NCBI GenBank assembly: GCA_023415775.1
Contig: JAEZJM010000003.1
Span: 117,180 to 181,179 of the forward strand
Direction of reading: 5' to 3'
Origin: Bacillota bacterium
GTDB lineage: Bacteria; Bacillota; Negativicutes; Sporomusales; UBA7701
DNA length: 64,000 nucleotides
The translations under genes and the position numbers were made by a program. Positions 18,231-26,871 of the stretch are shown piece by piece. Position 1 is the first letter of the stretch. Each line of letters begins with the position of its first letter. The notes beneath the pieces were generated by a model, which did not search any database, was not told the origin of the DNA, and worked only from the letters and a program-made list of their open reading frames with translations.

Positions 18231-19001
18231 ATGGAAACATGGGAAGAAGCCCAACCCGAGCAGCGTCCCGGGCGTAAACTCCCCCGATCGCGGCTGGCCT
18301 TGCTGCTCTTAGCCCTCACCGTCATCGTCGCCGCCTTTCTCTTCATCAACTCCGCCTACTTCGCCGTCGGCACGGTTGTCGTCGAAGGCAACAAATACAT
18401 CGCCACCGAAGACGTATTCGGCATCGCCGGCATCCCCGCCGAAATCAACATCTTCCGCCTCAACACCGCCACCATCGAAAACAGGCTGCTCCGCGACCTC
18501 AGGATCGACGAGGCCGAAGTCGTCCGGCGCTTCCCCGCCACCATCGTCATCGCTCTCAGCGAGCGTCAGCCCGTAGCCTGGGTCGCCTGCTCCTACGGCT
18601 TCGTCCAGTTGGACAAGCAGGGTGTCGTCATGGCGGCCGTCAAAAGCATCAAAAAAGTCGACGTCCCCATCATCACCGGCGTCCGCCTCGGCAACATCTA
18701 CATCGGCGACAAAATCGACACCCCCACCGTCCAAAACGTCCTTGCCTACCTGGCCGACCTCGACGAAACCACCCTCGGCCAACTGTCCGAAGTCAACATC
18801 CGCTCGGCCGGCGACCTGATCGCCTACACCGTCCAGACAATCACCATCCGTATCGGCCCTCCCGACCGGCTGGCCGAAAAAGCCAAACTCACCGGCGATA
18901 TCCTCCGGGAAGTCGACAACAAAAAAGGCGCGATCGAATACATTGACCTCAACTACGCCTCGCCATACATCAAATTCAAACAGACCTCGCGCAAGGAGTG
19001 A
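18231..19001 (+). CDS. ftsQ: Cell division protein FtsQ/DivIB
   Basis: A 256-residue bitopic protein with a short basic cytoplasmic tail, one membrane helix at about residues 24-44, a POTRA-type FtsQ domain starting FAVGTVVVEGNKYI, and a beta domain with ERQPVAWV. It is part of the FtsQ/L/DivIC complex at the septum. ATG 18231 follows GGGAGAGG. The stop overlaps the region where DUF881 translation starts. Confidence 0.92.
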   Translation: METWEEAQPEQRPGRKLPRSRLALLLLALTVIVAAFLFINSAYFAVGTVVVEGNKYIATEDVFGIAGIPAEINIFRLNTATIENRLLRDLRIDEAEVVRRFPATIVIALSERQPVAWVACSYGFVQLDKQGVVMAAVKSIKKVDVPIITGVRLGNIYIGDKIDTPTVQNVLAYLADLDETTLGQLSEVNIRSAGDLIAYTVQTITIRIGPPDRLAEKAKLTGDILREVDNKKGAIEYIDLNYASPYIKFKQTSRKE

Positions 19002-19006
19002 GCAAA

Positions 19007-19702
19007 TTGCTGCCCATCAGACAGGGCCAGGTAGCCATAGCCGCGGTATGCGTCGTCCTCGGCATCATGCTTGCCGTCCAGTTCCGCACCACCCAGGACA
19101 TCAAAGCCTCCGTGCCCTTCCAGCGCGTCGAGGATCTCTCCCAGCAGCTCAGCAAAGTCGAAAAAGAACGGGAAGCGCTCCTCAGCGAAGTCCATGCCCT
19201 GCGCAACGCGTCCGGCAACGAAGCCTACAGCCGCGAACTGCAGCAAATCAAAATGAAAGCCGGGCTTGTGCCGCTGCAAGGGCCGGGGATAGTCGTCAGC
19301 ATCGACGACAGCAAGCGTCCCACCAAACCGGGGGAAAACCCCAACCTCTTCCTCATCCACGACGACGACATCCTCAAAGTCATCAACGAACTCAGGGCCG
19401 CCGGCGCCGAAGCCATCTCCATCAACGGCCAGCGTCTCATTGCCACCTCCGAAATCCGCTGCGCCGGGCCCACCCTGTCGGTCAACAACGCCCGCTACTC
19501 GCCGCCCTACGAAATCAGCGTAATCGGTGAGCCTCAGACCCTCGAAAGCTCCCTCAAACTAAGGGGCGGCGTCGTCGAAACCCTCCAGTTCTGGGGCATA
19601 CAGGTCACAATCAAACGACAGGACATCGTAAAAATACCGGCCTACAAAGGCGCCTTGACCTTCCAGTACGCCAAGCCGGAAGAGGAGGCCAAGAAACAAT
19701 GA
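19007..19702 (+). CDS. DUF881 membrane-anchored division-cluster protein
   Basis: About 231 residues: one N-terminal membrane segment, a coiled coil (VEDLSQQLSKVEKEREALLS), then the extracytoplasmic DUF881 fold with IDDSKRP and NELRAAGAEAISINGQRL. The family is regularly found between ftsQ and ftsA/ftsZ in Firmicutes and is thought to act at the division site; its biochemical role is unknown. GTG 18998 overlaps the ftsQ stop, but the AAGGAG at 18993 fits TTG 19007 better. The stop overlaps the start of the next gene by 4 bases. Confidence 0.85.
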   Translation: MLPIRQGQVAIAAVCVVLGIMLAVQFRTTQDIKASVPFQRVEDLSQQLSKVEKEREALLSEVHALRNASGNEAYSRELQQIKMKAGLVPLQGPGIVVSIDDSKRPTKPGENPNLFLIHDDDILKVINELRAAGAEAISINGQRLIATSEIRCAGPTLSVNNARYSPPYEISVIGEPQTLESSLKLRGGVVETLQFWGIQVTIKRQDIVKIPAYKGALTFQYAKPEEEAKKQ

Positions 19703-20028
19703 TCCTACCAATCGCCGGCCTGCTCCTCGGCATCATCATCGGCGTCGCTTTCCCCATCAGTGTACCGATCGCCTACGCCAAATTCATGTCCGTCGCCCTC
19801 CTGGCCTCCCTCGACTCCGTCTTCGGCGGCCTCCGCGCCGGCATCGAAGAAAAATTCGACAACACCGTCTTCATCACCGGCTTCTTCACCAACGCCCTCC
19901 TTGCCGCCGGGCTTGTCTACATCGGCGAACGTCTCGGCATAGATCTATACTATGTCGCACTGTTGGCGTTTGGACTCAGGATCTTCCAAAACCTCGCAAT
20001 CATCCGTCGTTACTTTCTTAAGAAATAG
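19699..20028 (+). CDS. sbp: Small basic protein (Sbp, DUF1290)
   Basis: A 109-residue membrane protein with three predicted helices and the family segments GVAFPISVPIAYAKFMSVALLA and FQNLAIIRRYFLKK. Sbp lies next to ftsA/ftsZ or DUF881 genes in many Firmicutes; its function is not established. It overlaps the preceding gene by four bases, so it is co-translated. The stop touches repeat copy 7. Confidence 0.88.
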   Translation: MILPIAGLLLGIIIGVAFPISVPIAYAKFMSVALLASLDSVFGGLRAGIEEKFDNTVFITGFFTNALLAAGLVYIGERLGIDLYYVALLAFGLRIFQNLAIIRRYFLKK

Positions 20029-20152
20029 GCGTCCGTTGATAAGCCCCCATCTGCGTTGTTGTTCCGCCCGGCGCTTGCTTGCGTACGTTCCGAGTACGCG
20101 GCGCGGCGCGCCAGGCGGAGCCGCCTAGCATCTGGGGGCTTCTGAACGGCCG
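20029..20152 (+). repeat. Paired-arm intergenic repeat, copy 7
   Basis: Outer ends GCGTCCGTTGATAAGCCCCC / GGGGGCTTCTGAACGGCCGC pair with one mismatch. The middle arms TCCGCC/GGCGGA are extended by GGCGC/GCGCC. The inner region is CGTACG/CGAGTACG. It lies between sbp and ftsA. Confidence 0.87.
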
Positions 20153-20312
20153 CTCGCCATTTCGGGAACGATAGAGCAGGGGAGAGGGAGCCTATATTTT
20201 CATAACTTGTGAACAAGTTTACAATTTTTTTTTGCCCAAAAAAGGGAAAACGCTAAACATGTTGAAACAATAACTGAAAGAGAACCACAATATATGCTAC
20301 AGAGGTACGGGT

Positions 20313-21488
20313 ATGGCCGGTAAGTACATACTAGGGGTTGATATCGGCACCAGTGCCGTAAAGGTATTGGCAGCCACGAAACACAACGGCCAGACACAGG
20401 TACTCGGCAGCGGAACAGTAGCCGGCGCCGGTTTGGTAAAAGGCGCGGTAACCGACGCCGCCGCACTGGCCGCCGCCGTCCGCGAAGCTGTCGACTGCGC
20501 CGTCATGGTCGCGGAAATCCCTCTCGGCCCGGTACATCTGGGCATCGGTGGCATCGACATCACCTCCCAGAACGGCATCGGCAGCGTCGCGCCCGCAGGG
20601 GGCATGGCCACCGGCGCCGACATCGAGCGGGCCTGTCGCGCCGCCACCATCGTAACCGTACCCGATGACCACCATATTCTCCACGTCATGCCCATCGGCT
20701 ACTGGCTGGACGGCCAGCCGCTCATGGAAGCGCCGCTGGGCAAAAGCGGCAAACGTCTCGAAGTCGAAACCCACATCGTCAGCCTGCCCCGCCGTCTGGC
20801 GGATGAAATCACCGCCGCCCTCGCGGCCCGGGGCATCGACGTAGCCGCCATCTATGCCAACGCCGTCGTCGGCGCCGCCGTCACCGCCGACAGCGCCTCC
20901 TGCCTTGTCATCGACATCGGCGCAGGGCTCGCCAACCTCGCTCTTTACAGCGGCGGCAAACCCGTTCTCACCGCCTCCGTGCCGCTCGGCGGCGACTACA
21001 TCACCGGCGACATCATGCACGGCCTCGGCATCGGCAAACTCCACGCCGAAGAGATCAAGCGCTACTACGCAAAACTCGACCGCGACCTCAGCGGCCGCGG
21101 ACTCGTCCTCGACTGCAACGACTTCGGCACCACCGACCAACAAGTCGACTACGACTTTCTCCATAAAATCGTCGAAAGCCGGGTCGAAGAAATCGTCTCC
21201 CTGCTCCACGCCTACGTCGAACCGGCCCTCAGCCGCTACGGAGCGGACAAGCTCCTCCTTACCGGCGGCTCCTCTCTCCTGCCCAGCGTCGGCGAATGGA
21301 CGGAAAAAATCTTCGCTCTGCCCGTCAAGCTCGCCCGTCCGGGCGCCGGCCTCGCGGCCGAATACTCCCATCCGGCCAACACCGCCAGTTACGGTTTGGT
21401 AGAATACGCCGCCCGTCTCTCCACCGGCGAACGCACCGGCGGCGGCCCCGTCAAATCCTTCTTCAAAAAGCTCAAAAAACTTTTATAG
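20313..21488 (+). CDS. ftsA: Cell division protein FtsA
   Basis: A 391-residue actin-like ATPase. The phosphate-1 loop is LGVDIGTSAVKVLA, phosphate-2 is VIDIGAGLANLALY, and LLTGGSSLLPSVGEW follows. The C-terminal amphipathic helix (KSFFKKLKKLL) would anchor it to the membrane. It tethers FtsZ filaments and recruits later division proteins. Divergence from model FtsA is noticeable, but the 1C-domain position and gene order just before ftsZ support the call. Start ATG 20313, 160 bases after repeat copy 7. Confidence 0.9.
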   Translation: MAGKYILGVDIGTSAVKVLAATKHNGQTQVLGSGTVAGAGLVKGAVTDAAALAAAVREAVDCAVMVAEIPLGPVHLGIGGIDITSQNGIGSVAPAGGMATGADIERACRAATIVTVPDDHHILHVMPIGYWLDGQPLMEAPLGKSGKRLEVETHIVSLPRRLADEITAALAARGIDVAAIYANAVVGAAVTADSASCLVIDIGAGLANLALYSGGKPVLTASVPLGGDYITGDIMHGLGIGKLHAEEIKRYYAKLDRDLSGRGLVLDCNDFGTTDQQVDYDFLHKIVESRVEEIVSLLHAYVEPALSRYGADKLLLTGGSSLLPSVGEWTEKIFALPVKLARPGAGLAAEYSHPANTASYGLVEYAARLSTGERTGGGPVKSFFKKLKKLL

Positions 21489-21518
21489 TCCCGACACTCG
21501 AGGTACAAGGAGGAAGTT

Positions 21519-22559
21519 TTGTTCATGCTTGAATTCGACATGGATCTTGACCAATTTGCGGCGATAAAAGTCATCGGTGTCGGCGGCGGCGGCAACAACG
21601 CCGTAAACCGCATGATTGCCGCCGGGCTTCAGGGAGTGGAGTTCATCTCTGTCAACACCGACGCCCAGGCGCTCCTGTTATCCCAGGCCCCCTACCGTAT
21701 TCAGATCGGTGAAAAGCTGACCAAAGGCCTCGGCGCGGGCGCCAACCCCGAAGTCGGTGAAAAAGCGGCCCAGGAAAGCCGCGACGAACTCCTCAAAGCC
21801 CTCAAAGGCGCCGACATGATCTTCATCACCGCCGGCATGGGCGGCGGCACGGGCACCGGCGCCGCGCCCATAGTAGCCGAATGCGCCAAAGAAGTCGGCG
21901 CCCTCACCGTCGGCGTAGTCACCAGGCCTTTCGGCTTCGAAGGCCGCCGCCGTCAGGGTCAGGCCGAACGGGGCATCGCCAAACTCAAAGAAGCGGTCGA
22001 CACCCTCATCACCATCCCCAACGACCGCCTCATGCAAGTCGTGGACAAACGCACCTCCATCGTCGAAGCCTTCCGTATCGCCGACGATGTTCTCCGCCAG
22101 GGCGTCCAGGGCATATCCGACCTCATCGCCGTTCCCGGCCTCATCAACCTCGACTTTGCCGACGTCAAAACCATTATGCAGGAAACCGGCTCCGCCCTCA
22201 TGGGCATCGGCGTCGGCAGCGGCGACAACCGGGCCGTAACGGCCGCCGAAGCCGCCATCAAGAGCCCTCTCCTCGAAACCTCCATCGAAGGCGCCAAAGG
22301 CGTCCTCCTCAACATCACCGGCGGCTCCAGCCTCGGCCTCTTCGAAATCAACGAAGCCGCCGAAATCATCGCCCGCGCCGCCGACCCCGAAGCCAACATC
22401 ATCTTCGGCGCCGTCATCGACGAAGCCTGCGAAGACCAGGTACGGGTCACCGTCATCGCCACCGGCTTCGACGCCAAAACCATCCGCCTCAAAGGCGACA
22501 CGATTGTCGAGCCGTTTAAGAGGGGCGACCTAGATATCCCCGCCTGGATGCGCAAGTAA
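21519..22559 (+). CDS. ftsZ: Cell division protein FtsZ
   Basis: A 346-residue tubulin-like GTPase that forms the cytokinetic ring. GVGGGGNNAVNRM is the nucleotide-binding start, GGGTGTGAAP (about residue 108) the tubulin signature, and the C-terminal peptide DLDIPAWMRK binds FtsA and other partners. The C-terminal linker is short. TTG 21519 lies 5 bases after AAGGAGG and ATG 21525 lies 11 bases after it; either could be used. Confidence 0.98.
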   Translation: MFMLEFDMDLDQFAAIKVIGVGGGGNNAVNRMIAAGLQGVEFISVNTDAQALLLSQAPYRIQIGEKLTKGLGAGANPEVGEKAAQESRDELLKALKGADMIFITAGMGGGTGTGAAPIVAECAKEVGALTVGVVTRPFGFEGRRRQGQAERGIAKLKEAVDTLITIPNDRLMQVVDKRTSIVEAFRIADDVLRQGVQGISDLIAVPGLINLDFADVKTIMQETGSALMGIGVGSGDNRAVTAAEAAIKSPLLETSIEGAKGVLLNITGGSSLGLFEINEAAEIIARAADPEANIIFGAVIDEACEDQVRVTVIATGFDAKTIRLKGDTIVEPFKRGDLDIPAWMRK

Positions 22560-22575
22560 TCTGCCGAAAACTTTG

Positions 22576-22694
22576 GGGGCGTTGATAAGCCCCCATCTGC
22601 TTTGTTAGCCCTCCGGGCGCTCCTCGGCGTACGACGAGTACGCCTGCGGTCGCGTCCTCGGTCTGCCTCGCATCTGGGGACTTCTGAACGCCCC
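22576..22694 (+). repeat. Paired-arm intergenic repeat, copy 8
   Basis: Outer stem GGGGCGTTGATAAGCCCCC / GGGGACTTCTGAACGCCCC. Here GGCC/GGCC is replaced by GGGG/CCCC, so pairing is kept. It sits directly after ftsZ and before a classical terminator. Confidence 0.85.
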
Positions 22695-22711
22695 GTATAT
22701 ATTCACCCTTT

Positions 22712-22742
22712 AACTCACCGCACATCGCGCGGTGAGTTTTAT
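22712..22742 (+). terminator. Rho-independent terminator after the division cluster
   Basis: AACTCACCGC and GCGGTGAGTT form a 10-bp stem with a 7-base loop, followed by TTTATATTTT. It ends the ftsZ transcript before the spoIIGA promoter. Confidence 0.85.
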
Positions 22743-22746
22743 ATTT

Positions 22747-22801
22747 TGTCGGCGGGAGCGCCCACCGATTTACATTTTTTTAAAAACCGCCTTGCTATAA
22801 T
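22747..22801 (+). promoter_or_regulatory. Probable Spo0A-activated sigma-A promoter of spoIIGA-sigE
   Basis: TATAAT at 22796 is preceded, with an unusually long 21-base spacer, by TTTACA at 22769. TGTCGGC at 22747 matches five of seven bases of the Spo0A box TGTCGAA. The Bacillus subtilis spoIIG promoter is known for the same extended spacing, with Spo0A sites overlapping the -35 region. Confidence 0.55.
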
Positions 22802-22894
22802 AGGAATATCCGTGGCAGGCCAGCCATAAATTGTTATGAAATGCATATCCTGCCAATCTTTTCGATAGATGGAAAAAGCGGGGGCGGTGATACA

Positions 22895-23809
22895 ATGTAC
22901 GTCTATGCAGACATCCTCATCCTCATCAACACCGTCATGGACGCCCTCATCCTCCTCCTCACCGCCTGGGCGGCCGGCGCCGCCTTAAGACCATGGCGCC
23001 TCATCGCCGCCGCCTTCCTCGGCGCCCTCTACGCCCTCGGCGGCCTTCTCCCCGGCGCGGCCCCCCTCTACAGCCCCGCCGCCAAACTCGCCGCCGCCGC
23101 CGCCCTCGTCTGGCTCGCCCTCGGCGCCCGCTCCTGGCGGGCCCTCCTGTTCGCCACCGCCTGCTTCTACCTTGTCTCCCTCCTCCTCGGCGGCGCCATC
23201 CTCGGCTGGCTGCTGCTCGCCGCTCCGCCCTCCGGCGGGGCGTCCTGGCCCGCTGTCACCTGGCGGCACCTCGCCGCCGGCGGCCTCCTCGCCCTCCTCC
23301 TCGTCGGCCTCATCTGGCGGCGTATTGCCGCCGGCCTTACCCGCCGCCGCCTCCTTCTGCCGCTCATCCTCGGCTACGGCGGCCGCCGCGTGCGGCTCAC
23401 CGCCCTCCTCGACACCGGCAACCACCTCTACACCATCGGCGGCCAGCGTCCCGTCGTCCTCGTCGAGCGCGGCAGCCTCGACCCCCTCCTCGGCGGCAGC
23501 GTCAGCGGCTACCTCCAGCGTACCGCGCCCGCCTCCTGGCTCGCCGGCCTCGACCAATGCGGCGACCCCGACTGGCTCGCCCGCGTCCAGATCATCCCCT
23601 GCCGGGGCATCGGCGGCGCCAGCCTTCTGCTCGGCTTCCGCCCCGACAGCCTCACCGTCATCACCGCCACCGGCAGCATCGCCGCCGACGAAGCCGTCGT
23701 CGGCATCCACAGCGGCAGCTTCACGGCCGACGGCGCCTACGCCGCGCTTCTCCATCCGGCCATCCTGAAGGCAATAGACAACAAAGAGGTGGCGAACATA
23801 TGCGCATAA
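22895..23809 (+). CDS. spoIIGA: Sigma-E processing peptidase SpoIIGA
   Basis: A 304-residue protein with about five N-terminal membrane helices and a C-terminal aspartic-protease-like domain: LLDTGNHLYTIGGQRPVVLVE carries the catalytic Asp in DTGN. It cleaves pro-sigma-E in the mother cell after a signal from SpoIIR (gene at 39876). ATG 22895 follows GGGGGCGG; the longer frame upstream has no ribosome-binding site. The gene overlaps sigE by 10 bases. Confidence 0.93.
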   Translation: MYVYADILILINTVMDALILLLTAWAAGAALRPWRLIAAAFLGALYALGGLLPGAAPLYSPAAKLAAAAALVWLALGARSWRALLFATACFYLVSLLLGGAILGWLLLAAPPSGGASWPAVTWRHLAAGGLLALLLVGLIWRRIAAGLTRRRLLLPLILGYGGRRVRLTALLDTGNHLYTIGGQRPVVLVERGSLDPLLGGSVSGYLQRTAPASWLAGLDQCGDPDWLARVQIIPCRGIGGASLLLGFRPDSLTVITATGSIAADEAVVGIHSGSFTADGAYAALLHPAILKAIDNKEVANICA

Positions 23810-24537
23810 CCTGGCCGATCGTCAAACTCATCATTAAGCTCCGTTTCATCGCCCTCCTTCAGGCCCTGGGCCTTCTGCAACCCGACGAAATCTTCTACGT
23901 CGGCAGCACCGAAATACTCCCCCCGCCGCTCTCCAGCGACGAAGAAACCTTCCTCCTCGGCCGCCTGCAGCGAGGCGACAAAAGCGTCAAAAGCGTCTTC
24001 ATCGAACGCAACCTCCGCCTCGTCGTCTACATCGCCCGCAAATTCGAAAACACCGGGGTAGGCATCGAAGACCTCGTCAGTATCGGCACCATCGGCCTCA
24101 TCAAAGCAGTCAACACCTTCGACCCCGTAAAAAGAATAAAACTCGCCACCTACGCCTCCCGCTGCATCGAAAACGAAATCCTCATGTACCTCCGCCGCAA
24201 CAGCAAAACCCGGGCCGAAGTCTCCTTCGACGAACCCCTCAACATCGACTGGGACGGCAACGAACTCCTCCTCTCCGACGTCCTCGGCACCGACAACGAC
24301 ATCATCTACAAATCCGTCGAAGAAGAAGTCGACAAAGACCTCCTCTACAACGCCATCAACAAACTCTCCGGCCGCGAGCAGAAAATCATGGAACTGCGTT
24401 TCGGCCTCGCCGGCGACGGCCTGGAAAGGACCCAGAAAGAAGTCGCCGACATGCTCGGCATCAGCCAATCCTACATCTCGAGGCTTGAAAAACGCATCAT
24501 CCAGAAAATGAAAAAATTCATCAAAGCCCAGAGCTGA
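23800..24537 (+). CDS. sigE: Sporulation sigma factor SigE (mother cell)
   Basis: A 245-residue sigma-70-family protein made as a membrane-associated precursor. The hydrophobic, basic first 27 residues (MRITWPIVKLIIKLRFIALL) are the pro-sequence. Region 2 (FIERNLRLVVYIARKFENTG) and region 4 (MLGISQSYISRLEKRIIQKM) are clear. ATG 23800 lies within the end of spoIIGA behind AAAGAGGTG. In most spore formers sigG comes next; here it is 14 kb away. Confidence 0.97.
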   Translation: MRITWPIVKLIIKLRFIALLQALGLLQPDEIFYVGSTEILPPPLSSDEETFLLGRLQRGDKSVKSVFIERNLRLVVYIARKFENTGVGIEDLVSIGTIGLIKAVNTFDPVKRIKLATYASRCIENEILMYLRRNSKTRAEVSFDEPLNIDWDGNELLLSDVLGTDNDIIYKSVEEEVDKDLLYNAINKLSGREQKIMELRFGLAGDGLERTQKEVADMLGISQSYISRLEKRIIQKMKKFIKAQS

Positions 24538-24555
24538 AATTCCTGTCGATAGAAC

Positions 24556-24593
24556 AAACGGAGAGGCCCGGCTTTCCCGGATACTCTCCGTTT
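24556..24593 (+). terminator. Inverted repeat after sigE, probable terminator
   Basis: AAACGGAGAG (24556) and CTCTCCGTTT (24584) form a perfect 10-bp stem 19 bases after the sigE stop. There is only a short T run, so it may terminate weakly or protect the 3' end. Confidence 0.55.
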
Positions 24594-24673
24594 GCCCCAT
24601 TCCTGGGGCAAATTTTCCAGAAAACAGGATTTTTCCCTTACGGTGTCCAATGGTATGATTGTCCGGAAACGGG

Positions 24674-24690
24674 CTGGCATTGAACTTGCT
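24674..24690 (+). promoter_or_regulatory. Sigma-54 (-24/-12) promoter of the activator gene
   Basis: CTGGCATTGAACTTGCT fits the YTGGCACGRNNNTTGCW consensus with correct spacing of the GG and GC doublets, about 40 bases before the GTG start. The activator gene itself would then depend on sigma-54, allowing positive feedback. Confidence 0.7.
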
Positions 24691-24729
24691 TATACAAACG
24701 GCAACTAAAGGTCGGCGAGGTGGAATCAG

Positions 24730-26715
24730 GTGCCTGCAGGATACAAAGATCTCATTCGGCCTATCTGGGAAGAATTCATCTGCGGCCGCAGCGAGGCTGA
24801 CGGCGTCCGTCCGCAAATCGCGACGTCGTGGCGCAGATGCCGCGACGCCAAAGTCAACCCGTACAGCGACGTGCCTCACCGCAAGCTCGACGCCCAGTCG
24901 CTCGGCCGGCTGCTGCGCGAGAAAGACCAACTCATCAAAGTCGCCAAACCCTTCATGGACAACCTGTACCAGTTCGTGCAGGGGTCGGGGTTCGTCGTCG
25001 TCCTTACCGACGAAAACGGCTTCATCATGGAAATGTTCGGCGACGAAGACACGCTGCACAACCCCATGACCGAGGACTTCTTCCGCGGCGCCAGCTGGCA
25101 CGAAACCGAGGCCGGCACCAACGCCATCGGCACCGCCCTGGAGATGGGCGCGCCCATCCAGGTGTCGGGAGCGGAGCACTTCTGCCGCAAGCACCACTGC
25201 CTGACCTGCTCGTCGGCGCCGATCTTCGACGAAGACCGGCGGATCATCGGCGTGCTCGACATGTCGGGCGCCTCCCACGCCTCTCATCTGCATACGCTGG
25301 GAATAGTGGTCGCCGCGGCGGAAGCCATCATGGCCCAGCTCAGCATCAGGCGCAAAAACCAGGAACTGGCCCTCGTCAACAACCGGCTCACCAACTTTTT
25401 CAACTCCGTATCCGACGGAGTCATCATCGTCGACAAGAAAGAAGTGGTCATTGAGCTTAATCCGGCGGCCAAAACGCTGCTTGGCAAAGACGTGCTGGGA
25501 ACGCCGGTCAACAAACTGTTAGAGCACCGGGCGATCTCCAAGGGCAAGACTCTGGCGATCACCGAACCATACACCGACGTAGAAGTAATGGTCGATACCA
25601 AGGACGGGCTCTGCTACTGCCTGGTGTCCTGCGAACCGATCGTCAACGAGCACGGGACGGTCACCGGCGGCATCATCATCCTGCGCCCCATCAAGCAGGT
25701 GCAGAATCTGGTCAACCGCTTCAGCGGCTATTCGGCCACCCTGCAGTTCAAAGACATCGTCGGCGACAGCCCGGCCATCCGTGACGCCATCCGCCTGGCG
25801 ACGCTGACCGCCACCACGACCTCCAACATCCTCCTGCAGGGGGAAAGCGGCACAGGCAAAGAGATATTCGCCCAGGCCATCCACAACCTCAGCTTCCAGC
25901 ACAACGGGCCGTTCATCGCCCTCAACTGCGGGGCCATTCCCCGCGAACTGATCGGCAGCGAACTGTTCGGCTACGAAGAAGGAGCCTTCACCGGGGCGAA
26001 GCGCGGCGGCAAGCCCGGCAAATTCGAGCTGGCGGCCGGCGGCACGCTCTTCCTCGACGAAGTCGGCGATATGCCGCTTGAGCAGCAGATCGCCTTCCTG
26101 CGGGTCATCCAGGAAAAGAAGGTCACCCGTATCGGCGGCGACAAAACCATACCCGTCAACGTCCGGCTGATCTGCGCCACCAACAAAAACCTGTTGCAGG
26201 AAGTGGAAAAAGGGTCGTTCCGCCAGGACCTGTATTACCGGCTCAACGTCATGGCCATCACCATCCCGCCGCTCAGGAACCGCGTCGAGGACATCCCGCC
26301 GCTGTTCGCGCACTTCCTCGACAAACTGGGACGCGACCGGGACTGCCAGTTTCACGCCGAACCGGAAGTCATCGACTGTCTTGTCCGCTACAGCTGGCCG
26401 GGCAACGTCCGCGAACTGCAGAACGTGGTCGAGCGGGCCGCCAGCCTGGCCGAAGACGGCAACATCGCCCTGCGGCATCTGCCGGCCGAGCTCGTGCTGA
26501 CCCCCGCCGCCAGAGTTTTCCCGGCTGCTGCGTCGGCCATCCAGGTCCTCGACAGCCGGGAAAAGCGGCAAAAGCTAGCCCATGATGCCGAAAAACACAA
26601 AATCCAGGGGTTGCTCAACGCTCACGCCGGCAACGTCAGCCGGGTGGCGCGGGAAATGGGGTACTCCCGCAAAACGCTCTACAACAAGATGCGGGTATAC
26701 GCCATCCAAAACTGA
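24730..26715 (+). CDS. Sigma-54-dependent transcriptional activator (AcoR/PrpR-like: sensor, PAS, AAA+, Fis HTH)
   Basis: A 661-residue enhancer-binding protein. An AcoR-type N-terminal sensor region (about 1-200) contains FVVVLTDENGFIMEM and a Cys-rich stretch CRKHHCLTCSSAP. A PAS domain lies at about 205-310. The AAA+ domain has Walker A GESGTGKE near 370, the sigma-54-contacting GAFTGA near 418 and Walker B LFLDEVGD. The C-terminal Fis-type helix-turn-helix is GNVSRVAREMGYSRKTLY. There is no receiver domain, so it probably senses a small molecule directly. It most likely activates the aldehyde oxidoreductase operon just downstream. Start GTG 24730. Its Leu codons favour CTG over the CTC of dcw genes. 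Confidence 0.9.
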   Translation: MPAGYKDLIRPIWEEFICGRSEADGVRPQIATSWRRCRDAKVNPYSDVPHRKLDAQSLGRLLREKDQLIKVAKPFMDNLYQFVQGSGFVVVLTDENGFIMEMFGDEDTLHNPMTEDFFRGASWHETEAGTNAIGTALEMGAPIQVSGAEHFCRKHHCLTCSSAPIFDEDRRIIGVLDMSGASHASHLHTLGIVVAAAEAIMAQLSIRRKNQELALVNNRLTNFFNSVSDGVIIVDKKEVVIELNPAAKTLLGKDVLGTPVNKLLEHRAISKGKTLAITEPYTDVEVMVDTKDGLCYCLVSCEPIVNEHGTVTGGIIILRPIKQVQNLVNRFSGYSATLQFKDIVGDSPAIRDAIRLATLTATTTSNILLQGESGTGKEIFAQAIHNLSFQHNGPFIALNCGAIPRELIGSELFGYEEGAFTGAKRGGKPGKFELAAGGTLFLDEVGDMPLEQQIAFLRVIQEKKVTRIGGDKTIPVNVRLICATNKNLLQEVEKGSFRQDLYYRLNVMAITIPPLRNRVEDIPPLFAHFLDKLGRDRDCQFHAEPEVIDCLVRYSWPGNVRELQNVVERAASLAEDGNIALRHLPAELVLTPAARVFPAAASAIQVLDSREKRQKLAHDAEKHKIQGLLNAHAGNVSRVAREMGYSRKTLYNKMRVYAIQN

Positions 26716-26718
26716 TAA

Positions 26719-26779
26719 ATGTTACCTTGATGTAGAAAATATGTTACCTAAATAAACAAAATGGTAACAACGTTGTTAC
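26719..26779 (+). promoter_or_regulatory. Probable enhancer sites for the activator (TGTTACC repeats and palindrome)
   Basis: ATGTTACC occurs at 26719 and 26741, 22 bases (two helical turns) apart. A perfect 16-bp palindrome GTAACAACGTTGTTAC at 26764-26779 carries the same half-site in both orientations. The cluster lies 65-125 bases before the -24/-12 promoter, the normal distance for sigma-54 upstream activating sequences. Confidence 0.7.
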
Positions 26780-26842
26780 ACATAAAAACGCCTGCGCCGC
26801 ACCGCTGTCCACCTCGAGGGCCTGTGGGACGGCTTTTCTTTT

Positions 26843-26859
26843 TTGGCACGGGATTTGCA
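26843..26859 (+). promoter_or_regulatory. Sigma-54 promoter of the aldehyde oxidoreductase operon
   Basis: TTGGCACGGGATTTGCA matches the -24/-12 consensus at every defined position. Transcription would begin near 26871, giving a leader of about 260 bases before the GTG start of the oxidoreductase. Confidence 0.85.
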
Positions 26860-26871
26860 ATATTTGCCAAC

